Positions 15,170 through 21,081 of a stretch of 31,097 bases of DNA are shown here, in pieces (the first letter of the stretch is position 1; the number at the start of each line of letters is the position of its first letter). The notes beneath the pieces were generated by a model. The model was not told where the DNA came from, made no database searches, and worked only from the letters and a program-made list of their open reading frames with translations. The stretch comes from Myxococcales bacterium (GTDB lineage: Bacteria > Myxococcota > Polyangia > Polyangiales > Polyangiaceae). Both the position numbers and the translations under genes were made by a program. The stretch spans positions 56,244 to 87,340 of the forward strand of contig PLXW01000109.1 of assembly GCA_003151595.1 (NCBI GenBank), read 5' to 3'.

Positions 15170-15706
15170 TCATTTCGGATGCGCGACCGTGTAGACGGTG
15201 CCTCCTTTCGCCCCGTTCGCGGGAGCCACAGCCCCGGCCCCTGATGCCGCGGCGGCCCGCGCCGCGGATTCGAGGCCGCGCTTGTGAAAGAACCGATAGA
15301 CGCCGGACGCGAGTCCAGTGTCACCGACGGTGTGGAAGACTTCGGCGAGCACGTCGAACCTCGGACTCGCGTCGTTGTCCGCGAACGAGAACGCGAAGCC
15401 GCCCACGTGGCCGACGAAGGCAACCGCCGCGTCGAGAGACACTCCCCACCTCTGGATGAGGCCCTCCTCCCCGCCGAAGCGGCCGTTCACGGCGCCGAGC
15501 GCCGCTGCGGTCGTGGCGGTGCAGGAGCTCTGGATGAACGTGTTGCCGTGTTGCCTTGCGCCCGTCACGAAGGCTTCCTTCGCCTTGTGGAGGGCCTCGT
15601 GTTTCCTAGTGAGCTTGTCGATGTAATCGTGCGCCCTCGCGAGTGCATCGCGCGCGGGCAGACCCTGCGCGGGCTGAAACGGGACGATCGCGGTAGCTGT
15701 TGTCAT
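15170..15706 (-). CDS. Small membrane-like protein, first gene of the long operon
   Basis: 178 residues from the ATG at 15706, with AGGAG upstream. Residues 1-50 are helical and charged. Residues 55-105 are small-residue-rich and hydrophobic (CTATTAAALGAVNGRFGG, VSLDAAVAFVGHVGGFAF), likely two short membrane-associated helices. Residues 115-145 carry VFHTVGDTGLASGVYRFFHK. The pattern (a G.FGG turn, a VSLDA..AF helix and a GD.GLASG..R end) reminds me of small unannotated phage membrane proteins. Being promoter-proximal it should be made in the largest amount. Holin-like or membrane structural roles are possible. Confidence 0.65.
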   Translation of the reverse strand: MTTATAIVPFQPAQGLPARDALARAHDYIDKLTRKHEALHKAKEAFVTGARQHGNTFIQSSCTATTAAALGAVNGRFGGEEGLIQRWGVSLDAAVAFVGHVGGFAFSFADNDASPRFDVLAEVFHTVGDTGLASGVYRFFHKRGLESAARAAAASGAGAVAPANGAKGGTVYTVAHPK

Positions 15707-15753
15707 GCGGGTTCTCGCTCCTCTCGAGCCACCCTTTGACGATGATCTCGCGA

Positions 15754-15765
15754 GCGGTCAACCGC
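15754..15765. promoter_or_regulatory. Perfect inverted repeat GCGGT-CA-ACCGC, possible operator
   Basis: Five-base arms with a two-base spacer, 48 bp upstream of the operon's first start codon, overlapping a TTGACC on the minus strand that could be a -35 box. Short, so chance occurrence in GC-rich DNA is possible. Confidence 0.35.
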
Positions 15766-15789
15766 CTGATTTGACTGGTCTTGTCGGGC

Positions 15790-15894
15790 GCGACGCCACT
15801 CGGCGACGCTACTGCGCGACGCATTCGCGCCAGTGATCTCCTCACGTTAGGTGCGCCTCACGCGACGCCACTGCGCGACGCGTGTTCGCGACGC
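15790..15894 (+). repeat. Iteron-like array: two triplets of GCGACGC at exact 13-bp spacing
   Basis: GCGACGC occurs at 15790, 15803 and 15816, then at 15862, 15875 and 15888, each step being exactly 13 bp. A seventh copy is at 15928. Flanking bases are partly shared (GCGACGCCACT, GCGACGCTACT, GCGACGCCACT). Regular spacing of this kind is typical of initiator or regulator binding arrays (iterons, multiple operators). Confidence 0.7.
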
Positions 15895-16306
15895 GAGATT
15901 TGTTCTCGCGAGCTCAAGGGAGTGACCGCGACGCCCGAAGCGCCGGTGCTCCGCGCCCGCGCCCCGGAGCGACGTTGCGAGCGCGCCCGAATACACAGAA
16001 GGCCTGAGACATTCGGTGCGAGCGCATCGATCTTTCCGTCGACGTTTCCTTCGCCACGCGCCCACGCGATCGAGGGCATCCAACGTGCCGGAGTTTTCGG
16101 CGAACAGGAGGATCCATGGATCGCATTTGCTTCTGGCGAAACTAATGACTTTAGATGACATGTACGAACGGTAGCGCTAGACGCATTCGGGCGTTGGAGT
16201 CGCCGCTGGAGCGAACCAAAGCTCGGGCCTCCTCGTGGATCGCGCTGTCACCGGCGATCCGCGGCGCCCGATCCTTGAAACTTCTAACTCTGTGGGAGGA
16301 AAAATA

Positions 16307-16870
16307 TTGAACCGGAAACCAAAACAAGGAGGCGGACGCCGCCGCCCCCCGAACGACGCTCTCATCGGGCGCACCGAGGTGGCGCGCCTTCTTCAGTGCA
16401 ACCGAAGCACGGTGTGCGGCTATGAGAAAAAAGGGCTCCTCAAACCCGCGATCATCGAACCCGACGACGTTAGATGGTTCGAGCGGGAGGCCGTGAAGGT
16501 TCTTGCCGCCCACTTCGCGCTAAAGAGGCGTGGAAGCAGTGCTGGTCGAGGACGACGGGGCAATGCTCCTCCGACGTCTGCGCCCCAGACGGAAGGCGAC
16601 TACTATCCCGAGCTTCGGACACGACGCCTCATTGAGATACCAAAGCCATCGGTCAAAGTGACTAGTATCACTCCAAAACGTCAGACGGCGCGCGAGCCCG
16701 TGACCCTCCCGCGAGGCATCGGTCCACGAACGGAGATTCTCGACGAGTGGTGGAGCGACGACTTGACGTCGCCAGCCGGTGATACCCCAGCGCGAGAGGT
16801 CGACGTCATCGGGCCGACGAAGACGGACGCGGCGAGCCCGGACGATGACTCGAAAGCGTCGAAAAAGTAG
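16307..16870 (+). CDS. Helix-turn-helix DNA-binding regulator (MerR/excisionase-like)
   Basis: 187 residues from a TTG at 16307, chosen because GGAGG lies 7 bases before it. A longer form from the GTG at 16235 lacks a site. After a basic start (RKPKQGGGRRR), residues 19-70 form a winged-helix-like motif (IGRTEVARLLQCNRSTVCGYEKKGLLKP, then EPDDVRWFEREAV), as in MerR/HTH_17 regulators and excisionases. The rest is a disordered, later acidic tail. It is the only rightward gene beside the repeat array and is the obvious candidate to bind it. Whether it represses, activates or starts replication cannot be told. Confidence 0.75.
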   Translation: MNRKPKQGGGRRRPPNDALIGRTEVARLLQCNRSTVCGYEKKGLLKPAIIEPDDVRWFEREAVKVLAAHFALKRRGSSAGRGRRGNAPPTSAPQTEGDYYPELRTRRLIEIPKPSVKVTSITPKRQTAREPVTLPRGIGPRTEILDEWWSDDLTSPAGDTPAREVDVIGPTKTDAASPDDDSKASKK

Positions 16871-16906
16871 GCGGGGCAAAGTTGCCATGTATTGCACGCG
16901 CGCCAG

Positions 16907-16921
16907 CCGCCATGAAGGCGG
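16907..16921. terminator. Short hairpin between convergent genes
   Basis: CCGCC-ATGAA-GGCGG lies in the 62-bp gap between the convergent HTH gene and the leftward 166-residue gene. It could end transcription on either strand, but there is no T-run. Confidence 0.25.
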
Positions 16922-16932
16922 GGAAGCCGAGA

Positions 16933-17433
16933 CTAGGCAGCCGGGGCTGGGGAGGGGCGCCGCTGCCGCCGGAGGACGAGGCCCCCTGCCGTGGTGCGAA
17001 GAACGTCCTCGCCCGCACGCGGGGCGGGGCTCGCGTGTTCTTTGGATGGGGAAGGGGGAACGACTGCCGCAGGTGTCTCTTCCTGGGTGAGTGGCCATGC
17101 ATCCCGCGGCATCCTCTCCGCCGCGCGCTCAAGCACCGCAAGCACGGAGGCCGGATCGATGATCGTGGCTGGGTCGATCGGTTCCGCGGTCGCGTCGCCC
17201 GAGGGCTCGGGCTGCGCAGGAGTTGTTCGGCGTCGAGGAACTGGCCGGGCGCGCGCCGGTCGCTGTCGCACCGCGGGTGACTGATGCGTCTCCTGGTCGA
17301 AGAGGGCGACGATGTCGATGAACGACGCGGTTCGCACGGCATCGAGCACGCCCTCCGCGAAATCACGCGTCAGCTGACGGAGAGCCTCTCGGAGGGAAGG
17401 GCGTCGTTGATTCACGGAGAAACCACCTGGCAT
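16933..17433 (-). CDS. Small protein with N-terminal helical domain and disordered basic/Pro-rich tail
   Basis: 166 residues from the ATG at 17433; a GTG seven codons downstream is an alternative. Residues 12-48 (SLREALRQLTRDFAEGVLDAVRTASF) form an amphipathic two-helix segment that I associate with small myxobacterial proteins carrying disordered tails. The remainder is Pro/Ala/Arg-rich with a short helical stretch around 90-105. It begins 10 bp after the TIR-like gene, so it is probably cotranscribed. No known function; a DNA-associated or regulatory role is a guess from the basic tail. Confidence 0.5.
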   Translation of the reverse strand: MPGGFSVNQRRPSLREALRQLTRDFAEGVLDAVRTASFIDIVALFDQETHQSPAVRQRPARARPVPRRRTTPAQPEPSGDATAEPIDPATIIDPASVLAVLERAAERMPRDAWPLTQEETPAAVVPPSPSKEHASPAPRAGEDVLRTTAGGLVLRRQRRPSPAPAA

Positions 17434-17443
17434 TGGCGATGCC

Positions 17444-18043
17444 TCATCGACGCTTGCGGCTGAAATGGGAGCGCGAGAGTTCGTGCCCAGTTGTCACGAG
17501 GTCCGTGAACGCAGCCGGCGTGAATAACGATCCGCGCTCCTTTTGGATACGCGGGGCGACATCGCGGAGCGCCTTCCAGAGCGTGACAAGGTCGCCGTGC
17601 TTCACCCGCTGCTTCCTCGCGCCGAACGCGTTCGTCACGGCTCGGAGGATGCCTTCCGGCGTACCGCCGTGGATCGCGGCGTCGTAGCCGCCGAGATCGG
17701 TAAGCGAGCGACTCACGCGGTACGGGACGCTCTCGAAGATGAACCAAGCATGGTCGCGCTTGTGGATGCCGAGCGAGAGGCCGAGCTCGAACGGCATGTT
17801 GAAACGAGGGAGCGGCGGCTTGCCGGACGGCTCGATCCGAGAGAGGTCGTGGACGGAGGCACCGCATTCACCGATCAGGGCGCGCAGCCGTTCGAGCCGC
17901 GCCTTCTGCGTGGGGATCTCGAGAACGGTGCGCGGCATGCTCCCGAACGCCGTGAGGGAGGCGATCAGAGCAACGTAGAGAGGCTCGTATGCCTCGTCGA
18001 ACGGTACGTTGAGAAAGACGTGTGTCGCGTGCTTCGCTGCCAA
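17444..18043 (-). CDS. TIR/deoxyribosyltransferase-like Rossmann protein
   Basis: About 199 residues from a TTG at 18043; no ATG lies near the domain start, and upstream in-frame residues are Arg/Ser-rich and overlap the next gene, so I reject the long form. The domain starts with HVFLNVPFDEAYEPL, continues with TVLEIPTQKARLERLRALI and the conserved IGECGASVHDLSR and LPRFNMPFELGLSLG, and ends with an SLTDLGGYDAAIH region. The F-E-L-G Glu and the overall pattern resemble TIR and nucleoside 2-deoxyribosyltransferase-like folds. These suggest, but do not prove, NAD- or nucleoside-cleaving activity. It lies 25 bp behind a small HTH protein. A toxin or defence effector is likely. Confidence 0.65.
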   Translation of the reverse strand: MAAKHATHVFLNVPFDEAYEPLYVALIASLTAFGSMPRTVLEIPTQKARLERLRALIGECGASVHDLSRIEPSGKPPLPRFNMPFELGLSLGIHKRDHAWFIFESVPYRVSRSLTDLGGYDAAIHGGTPEGILRAVTNAFGARKQRVKHGDLVTLWKALRDVAPRIQKERGSLFTPAAFTDLVTTGHELSRSHFSRKRR

Positions 18044-18068
18044 GGTGGAGCGTAGACTACGACGAGTG

Positions 18069-18314
18069 TCATCCCTTCGCGGAAGGCTTCCTCTTCTTCG
18101 CGGTGCGTTTCGAGGCGGCGCGCTTCGAGCCGCGCTTGGCTGCCTTGGCGGGGGGCTTGCGCGGCGAGGACTCGACCGCGCGCAGCGCCTCGTCCGCCCA
18201 CTTGGCGAGCGTCGCCACCCGCTTGTCGCTGATGCCGAAGAGCCGCTGCGCCTCCTCGGGCGTGGCCGGGTCCTCGATGATGTACCGCTCGGCTGAGGAT
18301 GTCTTCGGGGCCAT
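18069..18314 (-). CDS. Small HTH protein with basic tail, possible partner of the TIR-like protein
   Basis: 81 residues from the ATG at 18314. Residues 10-45 (RYIIEDPATPEEAQRLFGISDKRVATLAKW) read as a short DNA-binding helix-turn-helix. The C-terminal 30 residues are strongly basic (KRGSKRAASKRTAKKRK). The gene directly precedes the TIR-like gene on the same strand. Small HTH plus effector pairs are the usual form of toxin-antitoxin or self-regulated defence modules, so it may be antitoxin or repressor. That role is inferred from arrangement. Confidence 0.6.
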   Translation of the reverse strand: MAPKTSSAERYIIEDPATPEEAQRLFGISDKRVATLAKWADEALRAVESSPRKPPAKAAKRGSKRAASKRTAKKRKPSAKG

Positions 18315-18515
18315 CGCGCTGACTTTACCATAGCCACTGGTGAGGGCCGTGACCAGTCGCAGGTCATCTCGAACAGGGCAGGATCGCGGTCCAGAGTTCG
18401 CTCCGGGCGCTGCCGCGTATCCGCTGGTTCCATCCATTAAAGCGGACACTTATGAGAACTCGGCCGCGCACCGGAATCATCGACCAGTAACTCGCCCGGC
18501 GCGCGTCATCGCGAG

Positions 18516-19005
18516 CGTCCGTCCTCCCGTACGCTCACGGCGGCGGCAGCGGCCGTGCTCCTCGCCGAGCGCCTCCGCGTTCCCACGGAGCTGTACGTCT
18601 CGACGGGCGCCGAAGAGGAGGGGACGAACCGAGCGCTGACGGAGCTGACGGACAACGTCCCGAACCTGAAGCTCGTCCGTACCGGTTGGCTCCCGTGGAC
18701 GAAGTTCCGGTCGCTCGTCTGCTCGTCTCGAACATGCACGTGCTCCTGCAGCCGTCGTTCACCGAGAGCTTCAACGTCGTCACCGCCGATGGGATCGCCG
18801 AGGGCGTCCCGACCGTCACGTCGGAGGCGATCGATTGGGTGCCGAGCACCTGGCAGGCCGACCCCGACGATGCGGGGGACGTCGCGTGCGTCGCCGAGTA
18901 TCTGCTCAAGAGCCCCAAGGCGTCGATGACGGCCGCGCCGCACTCGCCGGGTACGTCGTCGCAGCGCTCGGAGCGTGGAGCACATTTCTCGCGCCGAGCA
19001 ACTGA
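18516..19005 (+). pseudogene. Glycosyltransferase (group 1 type) remnant, 5'-truncated and twice frameshifted
   Basis: Three frames join into one C-terminal glycosyltransferase half. The first frame gives SRTLTAAAAVLLAERLRVPTELYVST...LKLVRTGWLPWTKFRSLV. The second gives SNMHVLLQPSFTESFNVVTADGIAEGVPTV...AEYLL. The third gives DGRAALAGYVVAALGAW and ends at the TGA at 19003-19005. The first shift is an exact 8-bp tandem duplication at 18713-18728; the second falls near 18917-18926. The N-terminal acceptor domain is missing. The family motif (LLQPS.TESFN..TADG) is well kept, so decay is fairly recent. A remnant of a former gene cargo in this accessory region. Confidence 0.8.
18713..18728 (+). repeat. 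GCTCGTCT tandem duplication causing a frameshift
   Basis: Two adjacent exact copies of GCTCGTCT. Removing one restores a continuous FRSLVSNMHVLLQPS reading across the break in the glycosyltransferase remnant. Confidence 0.85.
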
Positions 19006-19053
19006 AGGGTGCATCACGCATGCCGCAGGCTGAGGTGCGTTGAGCATGACCAC

Positions 19054-19089
19054 GAAAATTGAGGGGGACGCGATCAAGAAAATTGAGGG
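19054..19089 (+). repeat. 12-bp direct repeat GAAAATTGAGGG, 24 bp apart
   Basis: Exact copies at 19054-19065 and 19078-19089. Low GC relative to surroundings. Meaning unknown; possible binding sites. Confidence 0.55.
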
Positions 19090-19158
19090 CGAGCCTCGCG
19101 GCGGTGCCGCGCCGATGGCTGCACCATTCCTCCGCATCGGCGCGGACTTCGGCGCGGG

Positions 19159-19256
19159 GCTCTATCGCGAGGTGAGGACGCCCCTCCGCGATGCCGACGC
19201 TGACGCGTCCAGGACACCCGCTTTGTCAAATGGGCCTCCTCACCTCGCGATAGAGC
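19159..19256. repeat. Inverted repeat with 25-bp arms (one mismatch) and 48-bp loop
   Basis: The left arm (19159-19183) contains GCTCTATCGCGAGGTGAGGA then one mismatch and GCCC. The right arm (19232-19256) is its reverse complement apart from that mismatch. The loop is 19184-19231. Too long to be chance. Confidence 0.85.
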
Positions 19257-19458
19257 TCAGGAAAGCGGAATGTTCACGATATTTGAGGGGCATTTTCGAC
19301 CTTCCCCTCACGAAGGGTGATCAGACCGCACGAAAGTCCCCTCATTCCTCGTGACCCTGCTCAGCGTCACGATGGCATGCTCCGGTGCGGGCCACGGCGA
19401 ACGCAGGGCACGTTGTCGCGCGGCCCCCAATCTCGCGCACCGTTCCGCCCATGGTGCA

Positions 19459-20136
19459 CTACTTTGCAGATTCTTCGCGCGCCGCGGCGGTTCGGCTGCC
19501 CATTGCAGTCGCAGCGGTGACGACTGCATCGAGCGTCGGGTAGTCCACTTTCCTGTCTACCAGGTTGAACTTCATGTCCCCGGCAGTGAGTCGGGCCGTC
19601 CAATACGCTCCGTTTATCTCCGTGGGGAGGCGTCCCACAATGCGCAACCGGGAGGCGCCCAAGTGCGGCGGGCTCCTATCCTGATGCTTCAACTCCGGCT
19701 CGTTCGCGTATGTGTAAGCGAGGACGCGACGGCCAGCGCTCTCCATGTCGGGGCGCAAGGAAGCCGACGTAGACTGCGACGCGCTCTCCGCGGTCATGAG
19801 CGTAACCGAGAGAGCCCAGTACGTTTGTTCGATCACCAGGGCGGCCTTGATCGGGCCGCGATTCCCACCCTCCGGGATTCGCGATTCGGGACTCGGCTGC
19901 ACTGTACCAAGCCACGTGCCGCCGACCCACGGTCGCCCGACGAACGGATGAACGAGGCAAAACCTCCAGATCCACAGGTCGAACAGTATGAGCCCGAAGC
20001 CCACGACGGTCGGTACGTACGAGAGCAGACGGCCGGCATCGGCCTTGACCGAGTCATGTGAAAGATACAGGACGATCGTGTAGAGGCTCGTCACCGCGAA
20101 CGTCACACCGCGCGCTAGCTTGCCAGGGTTCATCAT
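19459..20136 (-). CDS. cap15: CBASS effector, Cap15-type 2TM beta-barrel protein
   Basis: 225 residues (or 224) from adjacent ATGs at 20136/20133; ATGATGA overlaps the stop of the CD-NTase gene. Two membrane spans at about 10-27 and 38-58 are followed by a beta-rich domain (66-215) with the family's pattern: WVGGTWLGTV, VIEQTYWALSVTLMTAES..S, LAYTYANEP and INGAYWTARLTAGDMKFNLV. This is the SMODS-associated 2TM-beta (Cap15) effector type. Such effectors bind the cyclic nucleotide made by the partner enzyme and then damage the inner membrane, killing the infected cell. Its immediate, overlapping partner makes this a minimal type I CBASS. Confident in family; the ligand cannot be told from sequence. 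Confidence 0.85.
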   Translation of the reverse strand: MMNPGKLARGVTFAVTSLYTIVLYLSHDSVKADAGRLLSYVPTVVGFGLILFDLWIWRFCLVHPFVGRPWVGGTWLGTVQPSPESRIPEGGNRGPIKAALVIEQTYWALSVTLMTAESASQSTSASLRPDMESAGRRVLAYTYANEPELKHQDRSPPHLGASRLRIVGRLPTEINGAYWTARLTAGDMKFNLVDRKVDYPTLDAVVTAATAMGSRTAAAREESAK

Positions 20137-21038
20137 TGCCCGTACTCAAAGAGAGCCCAGGTCCCGGTCACGACGGCTTTCGCATCTTCGATCGTCCACT
20201 TTTGCTCCTGCCCAAACACGTACTTGTGCTTGTTCGGCTCCAGCCATTCCTCTCGGACGTACTGAGTGGTCAGGTGCTGCCAAGCCCAGAGGAGGGTCGC
20301 CCGAAAACCCTCGTCTAGGTCTCCGGAGCTGAGGGTTGCGTCGGGGACGTTCCAGATGATGCACTCCATCAGGTACGACGGTTTCTCGCTGAACGATCCC
20401 TTCCCCACGAGATGATTCTCTGCGTTCTTTAGGGCGCGAACGTAGTTCTTGTACCGCCTGCCCGTCGCATCATTCTTTGTGCGCCCGTTGTCCAACTGCT
20501 GCCGTGGCCAGTTGACGATACGCGTCCCTTGTCGAGGATAAACGGCGGTTCCATCGGTGAAGCTCGTTCGGTCCGTAGCCCAGTACCTGCGAAATTGGTA
20601 GCTGGGCACCACGTCGATGCTCGGCCGGCTTCCAGGTTGCTCCGAGATAAGAATGGCGACGTTGCCCGTAGCATCGACTGCGGGTTCTCCAAAGTGAGCG
20701 ACGAGTGACGCAGCAACCGTCTGGCGCCAAAGGTCGGGCGTCCACGACCCCTCGTATCGCGGGAGTGCTTGCGACGGAGGGGCTACGTTCGTGCCGTAGT
20801 CGTAGTACATGCAATCGCGGCACTCAACGACGATGTCCACGTCGCTATCGAGGCGAACATTGGTGTTGTTGGCATAGGACCCCTTGGCGTAGGTCTCTAT
20901 GGTCGTCTTTGCGAATGGCGAGTGGCCGGTTATGGCTTCTCGAACCATACGCTCGGCTCTCTCTTGTCGAGCCTGCTCGCTGTCGCTCGAGGGCTTTATC
21001 CACTCGGAGAGTAGGGCAGCACGTTCTGTCTTTGTCAT
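20133..21038 (-). CDS. CD-NTase (cGAS/DncV-like nucleotidyltransferase) of a CBASS
   Basis: 301 residues from the ATG at 21038. The nucleotidyltransferase core is intact: GSYANNTNVRLDSDVDIVV, with Gly53-Ser54 and the metal-binding Asp66 and Asp68, and the third Asp at 142 in RPSIDVVPS. A C-terminal helical domain follows. It should make a cyclic di- or trinucleotide upon phage infection and signal to the Cap15-like effector encoded by the overlapping next gene. No Cap2/Cap3 or HORMA/TRIP13 genes are near, so the CBASS is the two-gene type. It sits 43 bp behind the DUF499 gene in the same direction, suggesting expression with the methylase system. I do not assign a clade. Confidence 0.9.
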   Translation of the reverse strand: MTKTERAALLSEWIKPSSDSEQARQERAERMVREAITGHSPFAKTTIETYAKGSYANNTNVRLDSDVDIVVECRDCMYYDYGTNVAPPSQALPRYEGSWTPDLWRQTVAASLVAHFGEPAVDATGNVAILISEQPGSRPSIDVVPSYQFRRYWATDRTSFTDGTAVYPRQGTRIVNWPRQQLDNGRTKNDATGRRYKNYVRALKNAENHLVGKGSFSEKPSYLMECIIWNVPDATLSSGDLDEGFRATLLWAWQHLTTQYVREEWLEPNKHKYVFGQEQKWTIEDAKAVVTGTWALFEYGQ

Positions 21039-21081
21039 GACGCTCGTGAGTGATGGTCAGGTCGACCTTTGCGACGGAGCC

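Larger units (their letters stand above)
15707..16306. promoter_or_regulatory. Divergent control region between the leftward operon and the HTH gene
   Basis: 600 bp without a convincing gene. It contains a palindrome (15754-15765), the two GCGACGC repeat triplets (15790-15894), one more copy at 15928-15934, and an AT-richer patch at 16121-16165. That patch stands out from the surrounding GC-rich DNA and is the best place for a promoter, but I see no clear -35/-10 pair. The layout is that of a phage or plasmid control region, in which the divergent HTH protein would bind repeats near the operon promoter. Confidence 0.6.
19006..19458. other. Gene-free stretch with structured repeats
   Basis: About 450 bp with no convincing gene. 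It holds a 12-bp direct repeat (19054, 19078), a 25-bp inverted repeat (19159-19256), several TTGAGGG / CCCCTCA-type short motifs, and a small hairpin GCACC...GGTGC at 19437-19457 just past the stop of the Cap15-like gene, possibly a terminator. It is the right-hand neighbour of a decayed gene and the end of the defence operon, so it could be a recombination junction. Confidence 0.5.

Noticed and set aside
15847..16161. 104-residue minus-strand open frame in the control region
   Set aside because: Covers the iteron array, has Arg-rich composition and no ribosome-binding site or family resemblance.
17444..18433. 329-residue form of the TIR-like protein
   Set aside because: Its N-terminal 130 residues are Arg/Ser/Pro-rich and overlap the small HTH gene in another frame; the family domain starts near 18030.
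18713..18728. Phase-variable switch by slippage of the 8-bp repeat
   Set aside because: The gene also lacks its N-terminus and has a second frameshift, so restoring the frame here would not give a working protein.
18535..19137. 200-residue minus-strand open frame
   Set aside because: Antisense to the glycosyltransferase remnant, whose residues match a real family.
19040..19354. 104-residue plus-strand open frame
   Set aside because: Spans the inverted repeat and direct repeats; no family resemblance and weak start context.
19459..21038. CBASS with ubiquitin-like or HORMA accessory genes (types II/III)
   Set aside because: No Cap2/Cap3, HORMA or TRIP13-like sequence next to the CD-NTase; only the effector is present.
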